From assembly GCF_003986935.1 (NCBI RefSeq), contig NZ_RJZE01000005.1, forward strand, positions 62,001-126,000: DNA of 64,000 bases. The letters are read 5' to 3'. Source of the stretch: Paraburkholderia kururiensis JCM 10599 = LMG 19447 (GTDB lineage: Bacteria > Pseudomonadota > Gammaproteobacteria > Burkholderiales > Burkholderiaceae). Numbering within the stretch: position 1 is the stretch's first letter; every line of letters begins with the position of its first letter. Positions 8,311-16,922 of the stretch are shown piece by piece. The notes under the pieces are model-generated. The model ran no database searches. It was given only the letters and a program-made list of their open reading frames with translations, and was not told where the DNA came from. A program made the translations under genes and the position numbers.

Positions 8311-9036
8311 CTAGTGAAGAATGCGCGACAGAAATTCTCTTGCGCGCTCGGAGCACGGCCTGTCGAAAAACGCTTCCCGCGTGTCGTCTTCGACGATCGC
8401 ACCGCGGTCCATGAACAGGATGCGGTCGGCCACGCGCTTCGCAAAACCCATTTCGTGCGTGACGCACAGCATCGTCATGCCGTCCTGCGCAAGCGTGCTC
8501 ATCACGTCGAGCACTTCGTTGACCATTTCGGGGTCGAGTGCCGAAGTCGGTTCGTCGAACAGCATCGCAACCGGATCCATCGACAGCGCGCGTGCGATCG
8601 CCACACGTTGCTGCTGGCCGCCCGAGAGTTGCGACGGATACCTGTCCTCATGCTCGCCAAGACCGACGCGTCGCAGCAACGCGCGTGCCTTGTCGGCCGC
8701 TTCGTCGCGGCTGCGGCCCAGCACGTTCCGTTGCGCGAGCATCAGATTGCGTTGCACGGTGAGATGTGGAAACAGTTCGAAGTGCTGGAACACCATGCCG
8801 ACTTTCGCACGCAACTGGCTAAGATTCGCCACTTTGGCCGTGACGTCCATGCCGTTCACGACAATCTGCCCGCTTTGCACGGGCTCGAGCCCGTTGACGG
8901 TTTTGATCAGCGTCGACTTGCCGGAGCCCGATGGTCCGCAGATCACGACGACTTCACCGCGCGAAATGGTTGCCGAACAATCGGACAGCACCCGATGGCC
9001 CCCATACCATTTCGAAACCTTGAGCAATTCGATCAT
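8311..9036 (-). CDS. Polar amino-acid ABC transporter ATP-binding protein
   Basis: A 241-residue ATPase of the GlnQ/HisP type. Walker A is GPSGSGKST (residues 34-42), the signature motif is LSGGQQQ from residue 137, and Walker B with catalytic Glu is [12 protein letters not shown] ending near 168. The Q-loop is [11 protein letters not shown]. It powers uptake through the permease at 6546. It starts about 27 bp after the stop of the upstream FAD oxidase, consistent with one transcript for 10405 down to 4455. Confidence 0.93.
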   Translation of the reverse strand: MIELLKVSKWYGGHRVLSDCSATISRGEVVVICGPSGSGKSTLIKTVNGLEPVQSGQIVVNGMDVTAKVANLSQLRAKVGMVFQHFELFPHLTVQRNLMLAQRNVLGRSRDEAADKARALLRRVGLGEHEDRYPSQLSGGQQQRVAIARALSMDPVAMLFDEPTSALDPEMVNEVLDVMSTLAQDGMTMLCVTHEMGFAKRVADRILFMDRGAIVEDDTREAFFDRPCSERAREFLSRILH

Positions 9037-9082
9037 CGTGTTCCTCCCAATTCATGAAACATGGGTTGCCCGTGCCGTACGC

Positions 9083-10405
9083 TCACGACAACGCGTTGCG
9101 CACCCGGCCGCGCCACATGTCGTCGGCCTTGTAGAGCGCCGTGCCGAGCGGCACGGCAAGTCGGCTCACCATGCCGGCGCCATTCAGTGGGAACGTGCCT
9201 TCGCCGAAAGCGCCCGCATCGCGCTCAATGTCGAGCATGTGTTTCGCGATGCGATGTCCCAGATAACTCATCAGCGCGACGCCGTTGCCGTTGCAGCCGA
9301 GCGCGTAGTGGATGCCGTCGTGTGCGCCGACGTGCGCGAGCTTGTCGTGTGTCATCGCGACATAGCCTTTCCATGCGTGTGTGATCCGCATGTCGCGCAA
9401 TGCGGGCCATAGCTGCACCAGCTTCGCGTAAAGCCGTCGCGCGGCTTCGCGTTCGTTCAGTTCACGAATAGAGGGGCGCGAGCCGAAGATCATGCGCGTG
9501 CCATCGGGCGATGGGCGCGTATAGAACAGATTGCGCTTCGAATCGCTGATCATGCGACGGCCGGGATTGAGCGCATCCATCAGACCTTCGGGCAGCGTTT
9601 CGGTGGCGATCTGATAGCTCGCAACGGGCAGCACACGCCGCGCAAAGAATGGCAGCAGCGCGCCCGTGTAGCCGTTGGTCGCCACCAGTACGCGCCGTGC
9701 CTCCAGCGTGCCGCGCACGGTATGCACGCGAAACTGCGCGCCGTCCCTTTCGATGCGCTGCACCGCCGCATGCGAATGCAGTGTCGCGCCGCGCCGCCGT
9801 GCGAGATCGCGCAGCGCGCGATGATATTTCGCGGTGTGCAGCCCACCATATTCGTCGACGAGAATGCCGCCGTAGTAGTAGTCCGAACCGATGATTGCAC
9901 GTTGCGCATCGCGTTCGATCACATGCACGGTCACACCCGTCTTGTCGTGCAGCAGTTGGCCCTGGCGGCGCAAGACGTTGAAATGCGCAGGCGTGTACGC
10001 GCCGAAAAAGCGGCCTGTGATGTTCAGATCGGCGTCGAGCGATTCATCCGCAACGAGCCGCTTCAGATAATCGAAGCTTGCCATCGATTCCTGCATCAAC
10101 CGCGTGAGCCGGTCGGCGGACACGCCGCGAATCGCGTTGGTCAACGCAAGTTTCTGTCCGCTCGACACCATGCCGCCGCTGCGCGTGCTGCCGCCTGCGC
10201 CGATTTCGGCCGCATCCAGCACGGCGACGCGTGCGCCATGAAGCGCCGCTTCAGCCGCCGCCGACAGTCCGCAATAACCGCTGCCGACGATCGCGACATC
10301 GACGTTCGGCGGCAAGGGCGCGGCCGACGTTTCGGGCGGCGCGGCTTCCCACCAGTAAGGCGCGCAGCTGAACGTCTGGTGAAACAGCAAGGCATCGGGG
10401 CGCAT
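9083..10405 (-). CDS. FAD-dependent oxidoreductase, DAO/PuuB-like (second of two)
   Basis: A 440-residue flavoenzyme. The FAD-binding motif is DVAIVGSGYCGLSAAAEAAL (GSGYCGLS at residues 41-48), and the N-terminal FSCAPYWWEAAP segment is typical of gamma-glutamylputrescine oxidase-like proteins, where the residues before the Rossmann motif carry a Y-W-W pattern. The C-terminus has YALGCNGNGVALMSYLG near the flavin. The start at 10405 is preferred to an upstream ATG because homologues begin close to this point. It is the first gene of the catabolic operon, divergent from the LysR gene at 10547. It probably oxidises an amine, polyamine derivative or opine. Confidence 0.85.
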   Translation of the reverse strand: MRPDALLFHQTFSCAPYWWEAAPPETSAAPLPPNVDVAIVGSGYCGLSAAAEAALHGARVAVLDAAEIGAGGSTRSGGMVSSGQKLALTNAIRGVSADRLTRLMQESMASFDYLKRLVADESLDADLNITGRFFGAYTPAHFNVLRRQGQLLHDKTGVTVHVIERDAQRAIIGSDYYYGGILVDEYGGLHTAKYHRALRDLARRRGATLHSHAAVQRIERDGAQFRVHTVRGTLEARRVLVATNGYTGALLPFFARRVLPVASYQIATETLPEGLMDALNPGRRMISDSKRNLFYTRPSPDGTRMIFGSRPSIRELNEREAARRLYAKLVQLWPALRDMRITHAWKGYVAMTHDKLAHVGAHDGIHYALGCNGNGVALMSYLGHRIAKHMLDIERDAGAFGEGTFPLNGAGMVSRLAVPLGTALYKADDMWRGRVRNALS

Positions 10406-10465
10406 GGATGAAGATCTGTAAGCTCGACGTGAGGCCAGTCTAGGTCGCTGCAAATCATCCGGTCA

Positions 10466-10490
10466 AATAGCGACAAAAACGTCTTCTATT
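10466..10490. promoter_or_regulatory. Dyad AATAG-N15-CTATT between the divergent oxidase and LysR genes
   Basis: A T-rich inverted repeat, AATAG (10466-10470) and CTATT (10486-10490), sits in the 141-bp divergent promoter region. The geometry, an interrupted dyad about 25 bp long, is that of LysR-type recognition sites, so it is a plausible binding site for the regulator encoded at 10547. Binding is inferred. Confidence 0.4.
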
Positions 10491-10546
10491 CATTTCTGAT
10501 ATGGCAAGCTGTCGCCTTGTGCATGCTGCGTCGCATCGGAGAGTGC

Positions 10547-11458
10547 ATGAATCTCAGGCAAATTGAAGCGTTTCGGCTCGTCATGCTGCGTGGCTCGATG
10601 ACGGCGGCAGCGGAAGAACTCGGCACGTCGCAACCGAGCATCAGCAGGCTGATTGGAGAACTGGAGGCCTCGACGGGATTGACGCTGTTCGTGCGCAACG
10701 GCGGGCGCATCCGCGCGACAGATGCGGGCAGTGCCTTCTATCGCGAGGTGGATCGCAGCTTCGTCGGGCTGGAAAAACTCGGGCATTCGGCTCGTGAGAT
10801 CCGTCAGCTCGGCAGCGGGCGCTTACGTATCGTCGCGGCGCCCGTGCTGGCGCTGTCGTTCCTGCCGACGGTGATCGAGCGTTTCCTCGAGGTGTATCCG
10901 CACGTAGCGGTGTCGCTGGAAATGCGCAGCGAAGGCACGATCCAGCGCTGGGTGTCGTCGGGACATTGCGACGTGGGCTTTGCGACGGCGACGCCCGATG
11001 CGTTCGGCGTGACGAGCGCCGAACTGTATCGTCTGCCTGGGCTATGCGCGTTGCCGGCGCGTCATCCGCTGGCGGCGCGGGAACGTATTCAGGCCGCAGA
11101 CCTGCGCGGCGAACGGCTGATCCTGCCGTCCTATGCAGACGATACCCGCACGCCGCTCGATCGCGCGTTGCGGCCCGCAGGAGCCGATCAGGTGCCTGCC
11201 GTCGAAACGCCGTACGGCGCGACAATCTGCGCGCTGGTCTCGCGCGGCGTGGGCGTCGGCATCGTCAATCCGCTGGCGGCACTCGAAGCAGACCGTCGGC
11301 GTATCGTGTTTCGTCCATTCGTGCCGGAGATTCTTTTTCGCGGCTTCATTCTGTGTCCGCAATTGCAGCAGGCCAATCCCGTCGTCGAGAATTTTCTGCA
11401 GCTCGTCCACACCACGATGAAGCGCGAAATGGCCACGCTGGGCGTGAAGGCTGGCTGA
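10547..11458 (+). CDS. LysR-family regulator, NocR/OccR-like
   Basis: A 303-residue LysR regulator. The DNA-binding domain begins MNLRQIEAFRLVMLRGSMTA and continues SQPSISRLIGELEASTG, a sequence style seen in regulators of opine and arginine-derivative catabolism (NocR, OccR). The effector domain follows from about residue 90. The ATG at 10547 is chosen over 10517 because family members start with MNLRQ. It is divergent from the oxidase/transporter operon and most likely activates it in response to the imported amino compound. The opine link is family analogy, not proof. Confidence 0.9.
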   Translation: MNLRQIEAFRLVMLRGSMTAAAEELGTSQPSISRLIGELEASTGLTLFVRNGGRIRATDAGSAFYREVDRSFVGLEKLGHSAREIRQLGSGRLRIVAAPVLALSFLPTVIERFLEVYPHVAVSLEMRSEGTIQRWVSSGHCDVGFATATPDAFGVTSAELYRLPGLCALPARHPLAARERIQAADLRGERLILPSYADDTRTPLDRALRPAGADQVPAVETPYGATICALVSRGVGVGIVNPLAALEADRRRIVFRPFVPEILFRGFILCPQLQQANPVVENFLQLVHTTMKREMATLGVKAG

Positions 11459-11555
11459 ACCGCTGACGTTGCCCTGTTTTTCAGTACCGTTCGAATACCG
11501 CCTGCAACGTCGCTACGTCATCAGTTTGCGTCAGTGCGAGCGTGAGAGCGTGTAG

Positions 11556-11890
11556 GCACTATTCGTAAGGTTTGCGCAATGGACCAGCATCAGTACGGAG
11601 AAGGCTACGAAGTGCAGTGCGGCCAGTGTCTCAGGCAAGCGCTCGTAATCTTGCGCCAGCCGGCGAAAGCGGTTCTGTCAGCCAAAGCTGCGCTTTACTA
11701 CTCAGCGACGTGGCAACAGCACAAAGCCTTTCTTTGCCTCAGCCAACTTGATTGCCTGAAGCTCGATTCCCTCATCAAGCGCTGCGCGCAGGTTCCTCGC
11801 CGGTATACCCTGATCGGCGAACGCCACCCTAACCGTCTGGCCCGTGGCCAGCTGGACCTGACGCGCCAATTCCCCTATACACGGTCGCTC
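11556..11890 (-). pseudogene. IS5-family transposase 3' remnant with two in-frame stops
   Basis: Read on the reverse strand, the DNA encodes the C-terminal end of an IS5-type transposase: ATGQTVRVAFADQG, EGIELQAIKLAEAKKGFVLL and RFRRLAQDYERLPETLAALH. The block that in intact relatives reads RRWVVERSFAW has TGA at both tryptophan positions. The catalytic N-terminal part is missing upstream of 11890. This is a dead insertion sequence fragment, probably left by an old rearrangement beside the opine-type operon. Confidence 0.8.
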
Positions 11891-11915
11891 ATTTCTTTCC
11901 CCCCGCTTTCCTGTA

Positions 11916-12110
11916 TCAGCTGCGGTTCGCGAGGGCGCGCTCGATCTTCTTGTCCGTCTTGTACTGGCTCAGCGTGTAGACAGACCAAATTGCAGCTGGA
12001 ATCCACCCGATCAGCGTGATCTGAAGCAGCAGGCAGATGATTCCTGCAAAAGGCCGCCCGATTGTGAAGAACTGGAGCCACGGCAGAATCAGGGCAAGGA
12101 AAAGGCGCAT
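11916..12110 (-). CDS. YqaE/Pmp3-family small membrane protein
   Basis: A 64-residue hydrophobic protein of the YqaE/Pmp3 (UPF0057) family. It has two membrane segments: the first around LALILPWLQFFTIG, the second around IICLLLQITLIGWIPAAIWS, followed by a charged tail (QYKTDKKIERA). The start at 12110 is supported by GAGGA six to seven bases upstream. Family members are stress-induced plasma-membrane proteins affecting membrane potential in yeast and plants; the bacterial role is poorly defined. It overlaps the end of the IS5 remnant region but is intact. Confidence 0.85.
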   Translation of the reverse strand: MRLFLALILPWLQFFTIGRPFAGIICLLLQITLIGWIPAAIWSVYTLSQYKTDKKIERALANRS

Positions 12111-12215
12111 GTTGGTCCTCATGTGGTTATAGCCGTTGTTATCGAGTCAGCTACAGGCCGACTTGCCGGCCACTCGCGTGCCGGGTACTTCCCGTTTATC
12201 GGCTCACGCCGTGAT

Positions 12216-12614
12216 TTACTTAATCAACTGCATCCCTGCGGCCTTCGAGGCCGTCACGTCGAAAGTCGCGGTGTACTCGCATTCGGCAACATACCCCGAA
12301 CGCTCGATCAGGCAGTCCGCGAAATCTGCCTTCGCGGACGCCACGAAAACGCGAAGGGCCTTTCGCACCGTGTCAGCACCTTCAACGACCAGTTCTTTGG
12401 TGCCGATTATGGAGTCGATGATGTCGTTCATCTGCTCACGCTCGACGCCATAGCAGCGCGCGAGCACCCACACGACCTCCACCAGGGCAACCTGCGAAAC
12501 GTACCCTGGCCGTTCGGCCGACAGGGACTCCATCAGCACCGTCGCCTTCTTCGACTGCACGGCGTCGTCCTGTGCGAAGTAACGGACCAGCACATTCGTA
12601 TCCAGTCCGATCAT
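12216..12614 (-). CDS. vapC: PIN-domain toxin (VapC type)
   Basis: A 132-residue PIN-domain ribonuclease. The acidic metal-binding residues are present: D5 (GLDTNVLVRY), E46 (ALVEVVWVL), D100 (ADFADCLIE) and D119 (ATFDVTAS). VapC toxins cleave specific tRNAs or rRNA and stop growth when the antitoxin is lost. Its ATG overlaps the stop of the antitoxin gene (ATGA at 12611-12614), the usual coupled arrangement. The target RNA cannot be predicted. Confidence 0.9.
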   Translation of the reverse strand: MIGLDTNVLVRYFAQDDAVQSKKATVLMESLSAERPGYVSQVALVEVVWVLARCYGVEREQMNDIIDSIIGTKELVVEGADTVRKALRVFVASAKADFADCLIERSGYVAECEYTATFDVTASKAAGMQLIK

Positions 12615-12856
12615 CGCGCGGATGCCCCCTGCTCCGCGATGGCCTGGTTCATGTCCTCGATCGACACGGGTTTCGCGGGCTTCTTCACGATGCCCTTGAG
12701 CGACGCGAGCGAGCGCGTGGCCGGATAGATCTCATACCGGCCCGTCGCCTCGTTGAAGCTGAATTCGATCCGGTCGCCGGACCGCAGGCCAAGCTGATTG
12801 CGCACGTCCACCGGAATGGTGACCTGGCCCTTTGAAGTGATCGTTGCCGCTGTCAT
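12611..12856 (-). CDS. vapB: AbrB/MazE-family antitoxin (VapB type)
   Basis: An 81-residue antitoxin. The N-terminal half is a swapped-hairpin AbrB DNA-binding domain (MTAATITSKGQVTIPVDVRN, then LGLRSGDRIEF); the C-terminal half (SLASLKGIVKKPAKPVSI, then MNQAIAEQ) is the part expected to wrap the toxin. The start at 12856 is preferred because GGAGG lies just upstream and the family begins at the ATITSKGQ motif. It neutralises the toxin encoded directly downstream and should bind the palindrome at 12875 to repress the operon. Confidence 0.9.
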   Translation of the reverse strand: MTAATITSKGQVTIPVDVRNQLGLRSGDRIEFSFNEATGRYEIYPATRSLASLKGIVKKPAKPVSIEDMNQAIAEQGASAR

Positions 12857-12874
12857 GGTGACACCTCCAATACG

Positions 12875-12892
12875 CCTTACCTTAAGGTAAGG
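12875..12892. promoter_or_regulatory. Perfect 18-bp palindrome, probable vapBC operator
   Basis: CCTTACCTTAAGGTAAGG is a perfect 18-bp palindrome starting 19 bp before the antitoxin ATG and just upstream of its ribosome-binding site. AbrB-type antitoxins autorepress by binding such dyads, alone or with the toxin, and the site lies where it would cover the promoter. Function is inferred from position and symmetry. Confidence 0.75.
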
Positions 12893-13290
12893 AGAGCAGA
12901 AAGGCAAGGACTGAAGGCGGGCGCGCCGCACTGTCCGTGACAGGCGAGATACTGCTGGCGGACGAAGACGATCGCCCGGCTTGAACGTACGCCAGCTATA
13001 TTCGAGGCGCTGGCAGAAGTTAGTGTAAAAAGGTGGGCTGCCCCGGAGGGGTGATCCGGTCCAATGTTCCCGGTCGGACGAAAGCGGCGTCGATCATCAT
13101 ATGGAGACCATCCGTTTTTCGCCAATGTCGACTCGCAGATGCGCAGCCACCGGATGAATGTTTTGGCATTGTCCATTGCCGGATCGCCGCCATCGGGTTG
13201 GCTTCGGCTTCAGCATGAATATGTCACGCTAATTTGGACCGCGTTCGCTTGGGTCGCGCTGGGGGAAATTTGAACGCATGGAGAGTGGGC
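12893..13290. other. Gene-poor stretch between the toxin-antitoxin pair and the DUF2867 gene
   Basis: No convincing complete gene is seen in about 400 bp. The block 13020-13215 (beginning GTGTAAAAAGGTGGGCTGCC) looks like sequence that lies beside insertion elements, and the area is flanked by broken genes, but no terminal repeats or transposase motif can be shown. The last part must hold the promoter of the gene at 13291. Confidence 0.4.
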
Positions 13291-13812
13291 ATGCAGACGA
13301 ATTCGAAGAAAGCTGAACAGGTCGGCCTGCCGGCGACCTCACGGCTGAGCCGGTCGTACGGCAAGGCTGATTTTGCCGACGCATTCTCGGTAGACTTGCC
13401 GGCGACGGCCTGCAACGACGCAGAGTCTCTCGCTCGACACATCTTTGGCGGGCAACCCGGGTGGATCGCGATTCTGCAGGGAGTTCGTGACGTTGCCGTA
13501 TGGCCATTCGGACTTAAAAAAACGGTCGATCTGAAAATCGCGAAGGACGACCGGCTAAGCATTTTCCGCGTGTTCGAACGGCATAAAGACGAGATCATTC
13601 TGGGCGAGGACGACAGGCATCTTGATTTCCGTGTGTCGGTTCTCGTGCAGCCCGCATCTGAGGACCGCCCCCAGCGCCTGATAGTCACTACGCTTGTCTT
13701 CTACAATCGTCTGCTGGGCCGGGCCTATCTTGGCCTTATCGCTCCTTTCCATCGCCTCGTCGTGCGAGCCTCGCTCGACCGGGCACAGCAACTCGGATGG
13801 CCCGGCCGGTAG
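13291..13812 (+). CDS. DUF2867-domain protein
   Basis: A 173-residue cytoplasmic protein without signal peptide or membrane segments. It shows the DUF2867 pattern: RSYGKADFADAFSVDLPA near the N-terminus, WPFGLKKTVDLKIAKDDRLS in the middle, then ILGEDDRHLDFRVSVLV and a C-terminal FHRLVVRASLDRA segment. The family is related to ligand-binding START-like folds, but its function is unknown. The ATG at 13291 follows GGAGAG-like sequence and gives the usual family length. It stands alone amid remnants of other genes. Confidence 0.8.
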   Translation: MQTNSKKAEQVGLPATSRLSRSYGKADFADAFSVDLPATACNDAESLARHIFGGQPGWIAILQGVRDVAVWPFGLKKTVDLKIAKDDRLSIFRVFERHKDEIILGEDDRHLDFRVSVLVQPASEDRPQRLIVTTLVFYNRLLGRAYLGLIAPFHRLVVRASLDRAQQLGWPGR

Positions 13813-13899
13813 CGACGATTCATTAACTCTCCTTCCAGCGGGCCGTAGATCGCCAGACCTCAAAGTGGGGGGTTCCTGAGAGCAGTCAGGACCAGAGGT

Positions 13900-14010
13900 A
13901 GCTGTCCATTCGCGAAGAAGCCACCCCATCGCGGGATTCACGCCATGAAAGACCCCGCTACCGATCACGGCAGCCCAGATGGTCCAGTTCGCGTCGAACA
14001 GGCCGCTCAT
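13900..14010 (-). pseudogene. N-terminal fragment of an integral membrane protein
   Basis: The frame starts MSGLFDANWTIWAAVIGSGV and continues FHGVNPAMGWL. The HGVNPAMGWL phrase resembles, from memory, the first membrane segment of a proteobacterial integral membrane protein of unknown function. After that the sequence changes to hydrophilic, unrelated residues. Only the first 30 or so codons survive, so the gene is truncated at the edge of the scar region. The family recognition is from memory. Confidence 0.45.
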
Positions 14011-14036
14011 CGCGCACTCGGCACGTTCACAGCGGT

Positions 14037-14945
14037 TCAGGGGTAGCAGTACGAATCGGACGAACAGTTACCGCCCTCCAACCGGATCTGGCGCGGCCGG
14101 TGCGACTTCGGCCACTCGAGCAGGAAGCTCGACGCATTGAGCACCATCTGGCCGAGGCCCGCCGTGGCCGCCACCATTTCGGCGGCGACCAGCGTGGTCC
14201 AGCCGAAGCCTGCCGCAATGCGCAGGCCGGTCAGTATCTCCGGCAGCGCCGCGGGCAACACGACGTGGCGCACGATCTGCGCGAAGCTGCCGCCCAGCGA
14301 GTACGCCGCGCCGATCTGCTCGGCCGTCGCGCTGCGCACGCCGGCGCGCGCGGCCAATGCGATCGGCGCGAAGCAGGCGAGATAGATGACGATGATCTTG
14401 GCCGTCTCGTCGATACCGAACCAGATCACCACGAGCGGCAGATAAGCGAGCGGCGGCAGCGGCCGGTAGAACTCCAGCGGCGGATCGAGCAGCCCGCGCG
14501 CGACGCGGCTCACGCCCATCAAGATGCCGATGGGCACGGCCGTGACCGCGGCAAGCGCGAACGCGCCGAACACGCGCACCGTGCTCCACGCAAGATGCGT
14601 CGAGAGCGGCAGACCGCCCTGAATGCGACCGTGCCACGCGTCCGCAAAAGCGCGCAGTACGGCTTCGGGCGTGGGCAGAAAGAGAGGCGGCAGCCAGCCG
14701 AGATGAGTGGCGAGCCACCATGCGAGCGCGAGTGTTGCAACGGAGGCAGCGCTCAACGCCAGCGTCGGACCTTCGCCGGGCAAACGCCATGCGGTCGAGC
14801 GTCGCCGTGCCGGCCGCAAGCACCGGAATTTGGCAGCGCGCCGCGCAGGAACGTCGCGGTCCCGCACGTGATCGGCATGCGCCCAACCTGCCTGCCCACG
14901 CGTTGCGAGCGTCACGTCGCCCGCGCGTTCGTTCGAAGCACTCAC
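14037..14945 (-). CDS. TauC/SsuC-like sulfonate ABC permease, C-terminally truncated
   Basis: A 302-residue permease. After an unusual Pro/Arg-rich N-terminus of about 60 residues come membrane segments starting [20 protein letters not shown], and the coupling loop [20 protein letters not shown]. Relatives continue some 45 residues past [10 protein letters not shown] with a last membrane helix; here the sequence turns into a hydrophilic tail ([18 protein letters not shown]) and stops. The GTG start at 14945 overlaps the ATPase stop (GTGA). The truncation abuts the scar region, so a rearrangement probably removed the 3' end; function is doubtful. Confidence 0.8.
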   Translation of the reverse strand: MSASNERAGDVTLATRGQAGWAHADHVRDRDVPARRAAKFRCLRPARRRSTAWRLPGEGPTLALSAASVATLALAWWLATHLGWLPPLFLPTPEAVLRAFADAWHGRIQGGLPLSTHLAWSTVRVFGAFALAAVTAVPIGILMGVSRVARGLLDPPLEFYRPLPPLAYLPLVVIWFGIDETAKIIVIYLACFAPIALAARAGVRSATAEQIGAAYSLGGSFAQIVRHVVLPAALPEILTGLRIAAGFGWTTLVAAEMVAATAGLGQMVLNASSFLLEWPKSHRPRQIRLEGGNCSSDSYCYP

Positions 14946-15742
14946 CACGCGCCCTCCTCCTGCTTCACGCCGGCATGCAGTTCGCGCACCAGCCGCTCGC
15001 GCCACGCGATGAATTCGGCCGACGACTTCACCGCCCGCGCATCGCGCGTTTCCAGATAGCGGCGTGCGAACGGAAGCGTATAGCTGTGCGCGATACGCCC
15101 GGGCCCCGCCGTCATTACGACGAGGCGCGTCGCGAGAAAGAGCGCTTCTTCGACGCTGTGCGTGATGAAGAACACCGTCTTGTGCGTGCGGTCCCAGACG
15201 TCGAGCACCAGTTCCTGCATCGACTCGCGCGTCATGGCGTCGAGCGCGCCCATGGGCTCGTCCATCAACAGCACGCGCGGATTGCTTGCAAGCGCGCGCG
15301 CAATGCCCACGCGCTGCTGCATCCCGCCCGAGAGCGTATAGACGCGGGCATGGGCCTGTCGCTCGAGTCCGACGAGCGCGAGCATCTCGCGCGCCCTGCG
15401 TTCGCGTTCCGCCTTCGGCAAGCCCTGAAAACGCAGGCCCAACGCCACGTTGTCGAGTACGTCGAGCCATGGCATCAGCGCGTATTTCTGGAACACCACG
15501 CCGCGATCCGCGCCGGGCCCGTTCACCGGCTGGCCGTCGATCAGCACCTCGCCCTCGGTCGGCGTAACGAAGCCCGCGATGCAGTTGAGCAGCGTGGTCT
15601 TCCCGCACCCCGACGCGCCCAGTGCCACGACGAATTCGCCGGCCTCGATACGCAGATCGACGTCCGCCAGCGCCATCGCTCCCTCGCCTTTGCGCGGATC
15701 GCCATAGGCCACGGCGAGGCCGCGAATCTCCAGCATGCTCAC
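14942..15742 (-). CDS. tauB: Taurine/sulfonate ABC transporter ATP-binding protein
   Basis: A 266-residue ATPase of the TauB/SsuB group. Walker A is GASGCGKTT (residues 42-50), the signature is [15 protein letters not shown] from residue 137, and Walker B is [12 protein letters not shown] near 157-168. The Q-loop reads [13 protein letters not shown], as is usual in this family. It energises sulfonate import with the binding protein at 15765 and the permease at 14037, with which it overlaps by four bases. The gene is intact, although its permease partner looks damaged. Confidence 0.9.
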   Translation of the reverse strand: MSMLEIRGLAVAYGDPRKGEGAMALADVDLRIEAGEFVVALGASGCGKTTLLNCIAGFVTPTEGEVLIDGQPVNGPGADRGVVFQKYALMPWLDVLDNVALGLRFQGLPKAERERRAREMLALVGLERQAHARVYTLSGGMQQRVGIARALASNPRVLLMDEPMGALDAMTRESMQELVLDVWDRTHKTVFFITHSVEEALFLATRLVVMTAGPGRIAHSYTLPFARRYLETRDARAVKSSAEFIAWRERLVRELHAGVKQEEGAW

Positions 15743-15764
15743 GGTGTGCTCCAGGAAGACGCGT

Positions 15765-16802
15765 TCAATGCGCCACCGCCCGTTGCACGAACTGCGGATC
15801 GACGCCGATCGAGTAATCGGGCAACACGTTCTGGATAGTGCCTTGCGTCTTCAGGAATGCCGCCGTCGCGGCCAGCGACTTCGCTGCGCCCGACTGTGCG
15901 CCGCCGCCCAGCCACGCATTCGAAGCCTGCTCCGCGGGCGACGGAAACGCGTAGAGCGCAAGGCTTGCGGGCACTTCGTCGGCATTGGCGCCCGACTCCT
16001 TCGCCACCGCGGCAACCTGCGGCGAGGCCGCATCCCACGTGTTGCGATGGGCGCGATAGTTCTCGTCCGCGGCGGCCAGTACCTTCACGAAACGCGTCAT
16101 GAATTCGGCGTTGCCCTTCGCGAAGCGCCGGTCGACGACGAAGCCGTCGAAGGTCGCCTTGCCCGTGGACTGCGCCACCTGGCCCGACGTAATCAGCACC
16201 TTGCCGCTCTTCTTCACCTTGGCGAGCACCGGGTCCCAGATGTACGTGGCGTCGATGTCGCCGCGCTCCCACGCCGCGGCCACTTCGGGCGGACGCAGGT
16301 TGACGATCTTCACGTCGGCGGGATTCACGCCGGCGTTTTGCAGCGCGACCAGCGTATGGAAGTGCGAGGTCGAAACGAACGGCACGCCGATCTTCTTGCC
16401 CTTCAACTGCGCGAGACTCGTTACGCCCGAGCCGTTGCGCACCACCAGCGCTTCGGCGTCGTTGATGTTGTCGAGAATCCAGAAGAGCGAAATGTCCACG
16501 CCTTGCGAGAGGCCCGCCGCAACCGGACTCGAACCCGCCTCGCCCAGTTGCACGGAGCCCGACGCGAGCGCGCGAATCACGTCGGCACCGCTCGCGAGCT
16601 TGCGGTACGTGACCTTGTAGCCGGTCGCCTTCTCCACTTCGCCGGTGGCCTGTGCATAGCGCCACGGCACCACCATGTCCTGGTAGGCAATCACCACTTC
16701 GCGCGTGTCGGCTTGCGCCGCGGTACTCAGGAAAGCCGGCAAGACAACCAGCGAAGCGAGCGCACCCGCACGCAGCAGGGCACGGACAATACGGTTCATC
16801 AA
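15765..16802 (-). CDS. tauA: Taurine-type periplasmic binding protein
   Basis: A 345-residue secreted binding protein. The signal peptide ([20 protein letters not shown]) ends at AQA near residue 31. The mature protein shows the TauA pattern [39 protein letters not shown], a STSHF segment, and [19 protein letters not shown]. It captures taurine or a related sulfonate in the periplasm for TauBC. It is the first of the tauABC set. The closeness to true TauA is judged by eye. Confidence 0.9.
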   Translation of the reverse strand: MMNRIVRALLRAGALASLVVLPAFLSTAAQADTREVVIAYQDMVVPWRYAQATGEVEKATGYKVTYRKLASGADVIRALASGSVQLGEAGSSPVAAGLSQGVDISLFWILDNINDAEALVVRNGSGVTSLAQLKGKKIGVPFVSTSHFHTLVALQNAGVNPADVKIVNLRPPEVAAAWERGDIDATYIWDPVLAKVKKSGKVLITSGQVAQSTGKATFDGFVVDRRFAKGNAEFMTRFVKVLAAADENYRAHRNTWDAASPQVAAVAKESGANADEVPASLALYAFPSPAEQASNAWLGGGAQSGAAKSLAATAAFLKTQGTIQNVLPDYSIGVDPQFVQRAVAH

Positions 16803-16922
16803 TTCACTCCGGAAAATAGGTACAGGCGTGCAGGCCGTCGATTATGGACGGCTGCACGCGCGGTGCTTCTAACTTATTGTCAGTTGCTAATCAGCCCGCG
16901 AGGCGCCGCTCGCCTTGCCCCG

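Noticed and set aside
13020..13220. Possible insertion-sequence end beside the toxin-antitoxin pair
   Set aside because: It has the look of IS-flanking DNA but neither terminal inverted repeats, target duplication nor transposase residues could be shown, so it is only described as a gene-poor stretch.
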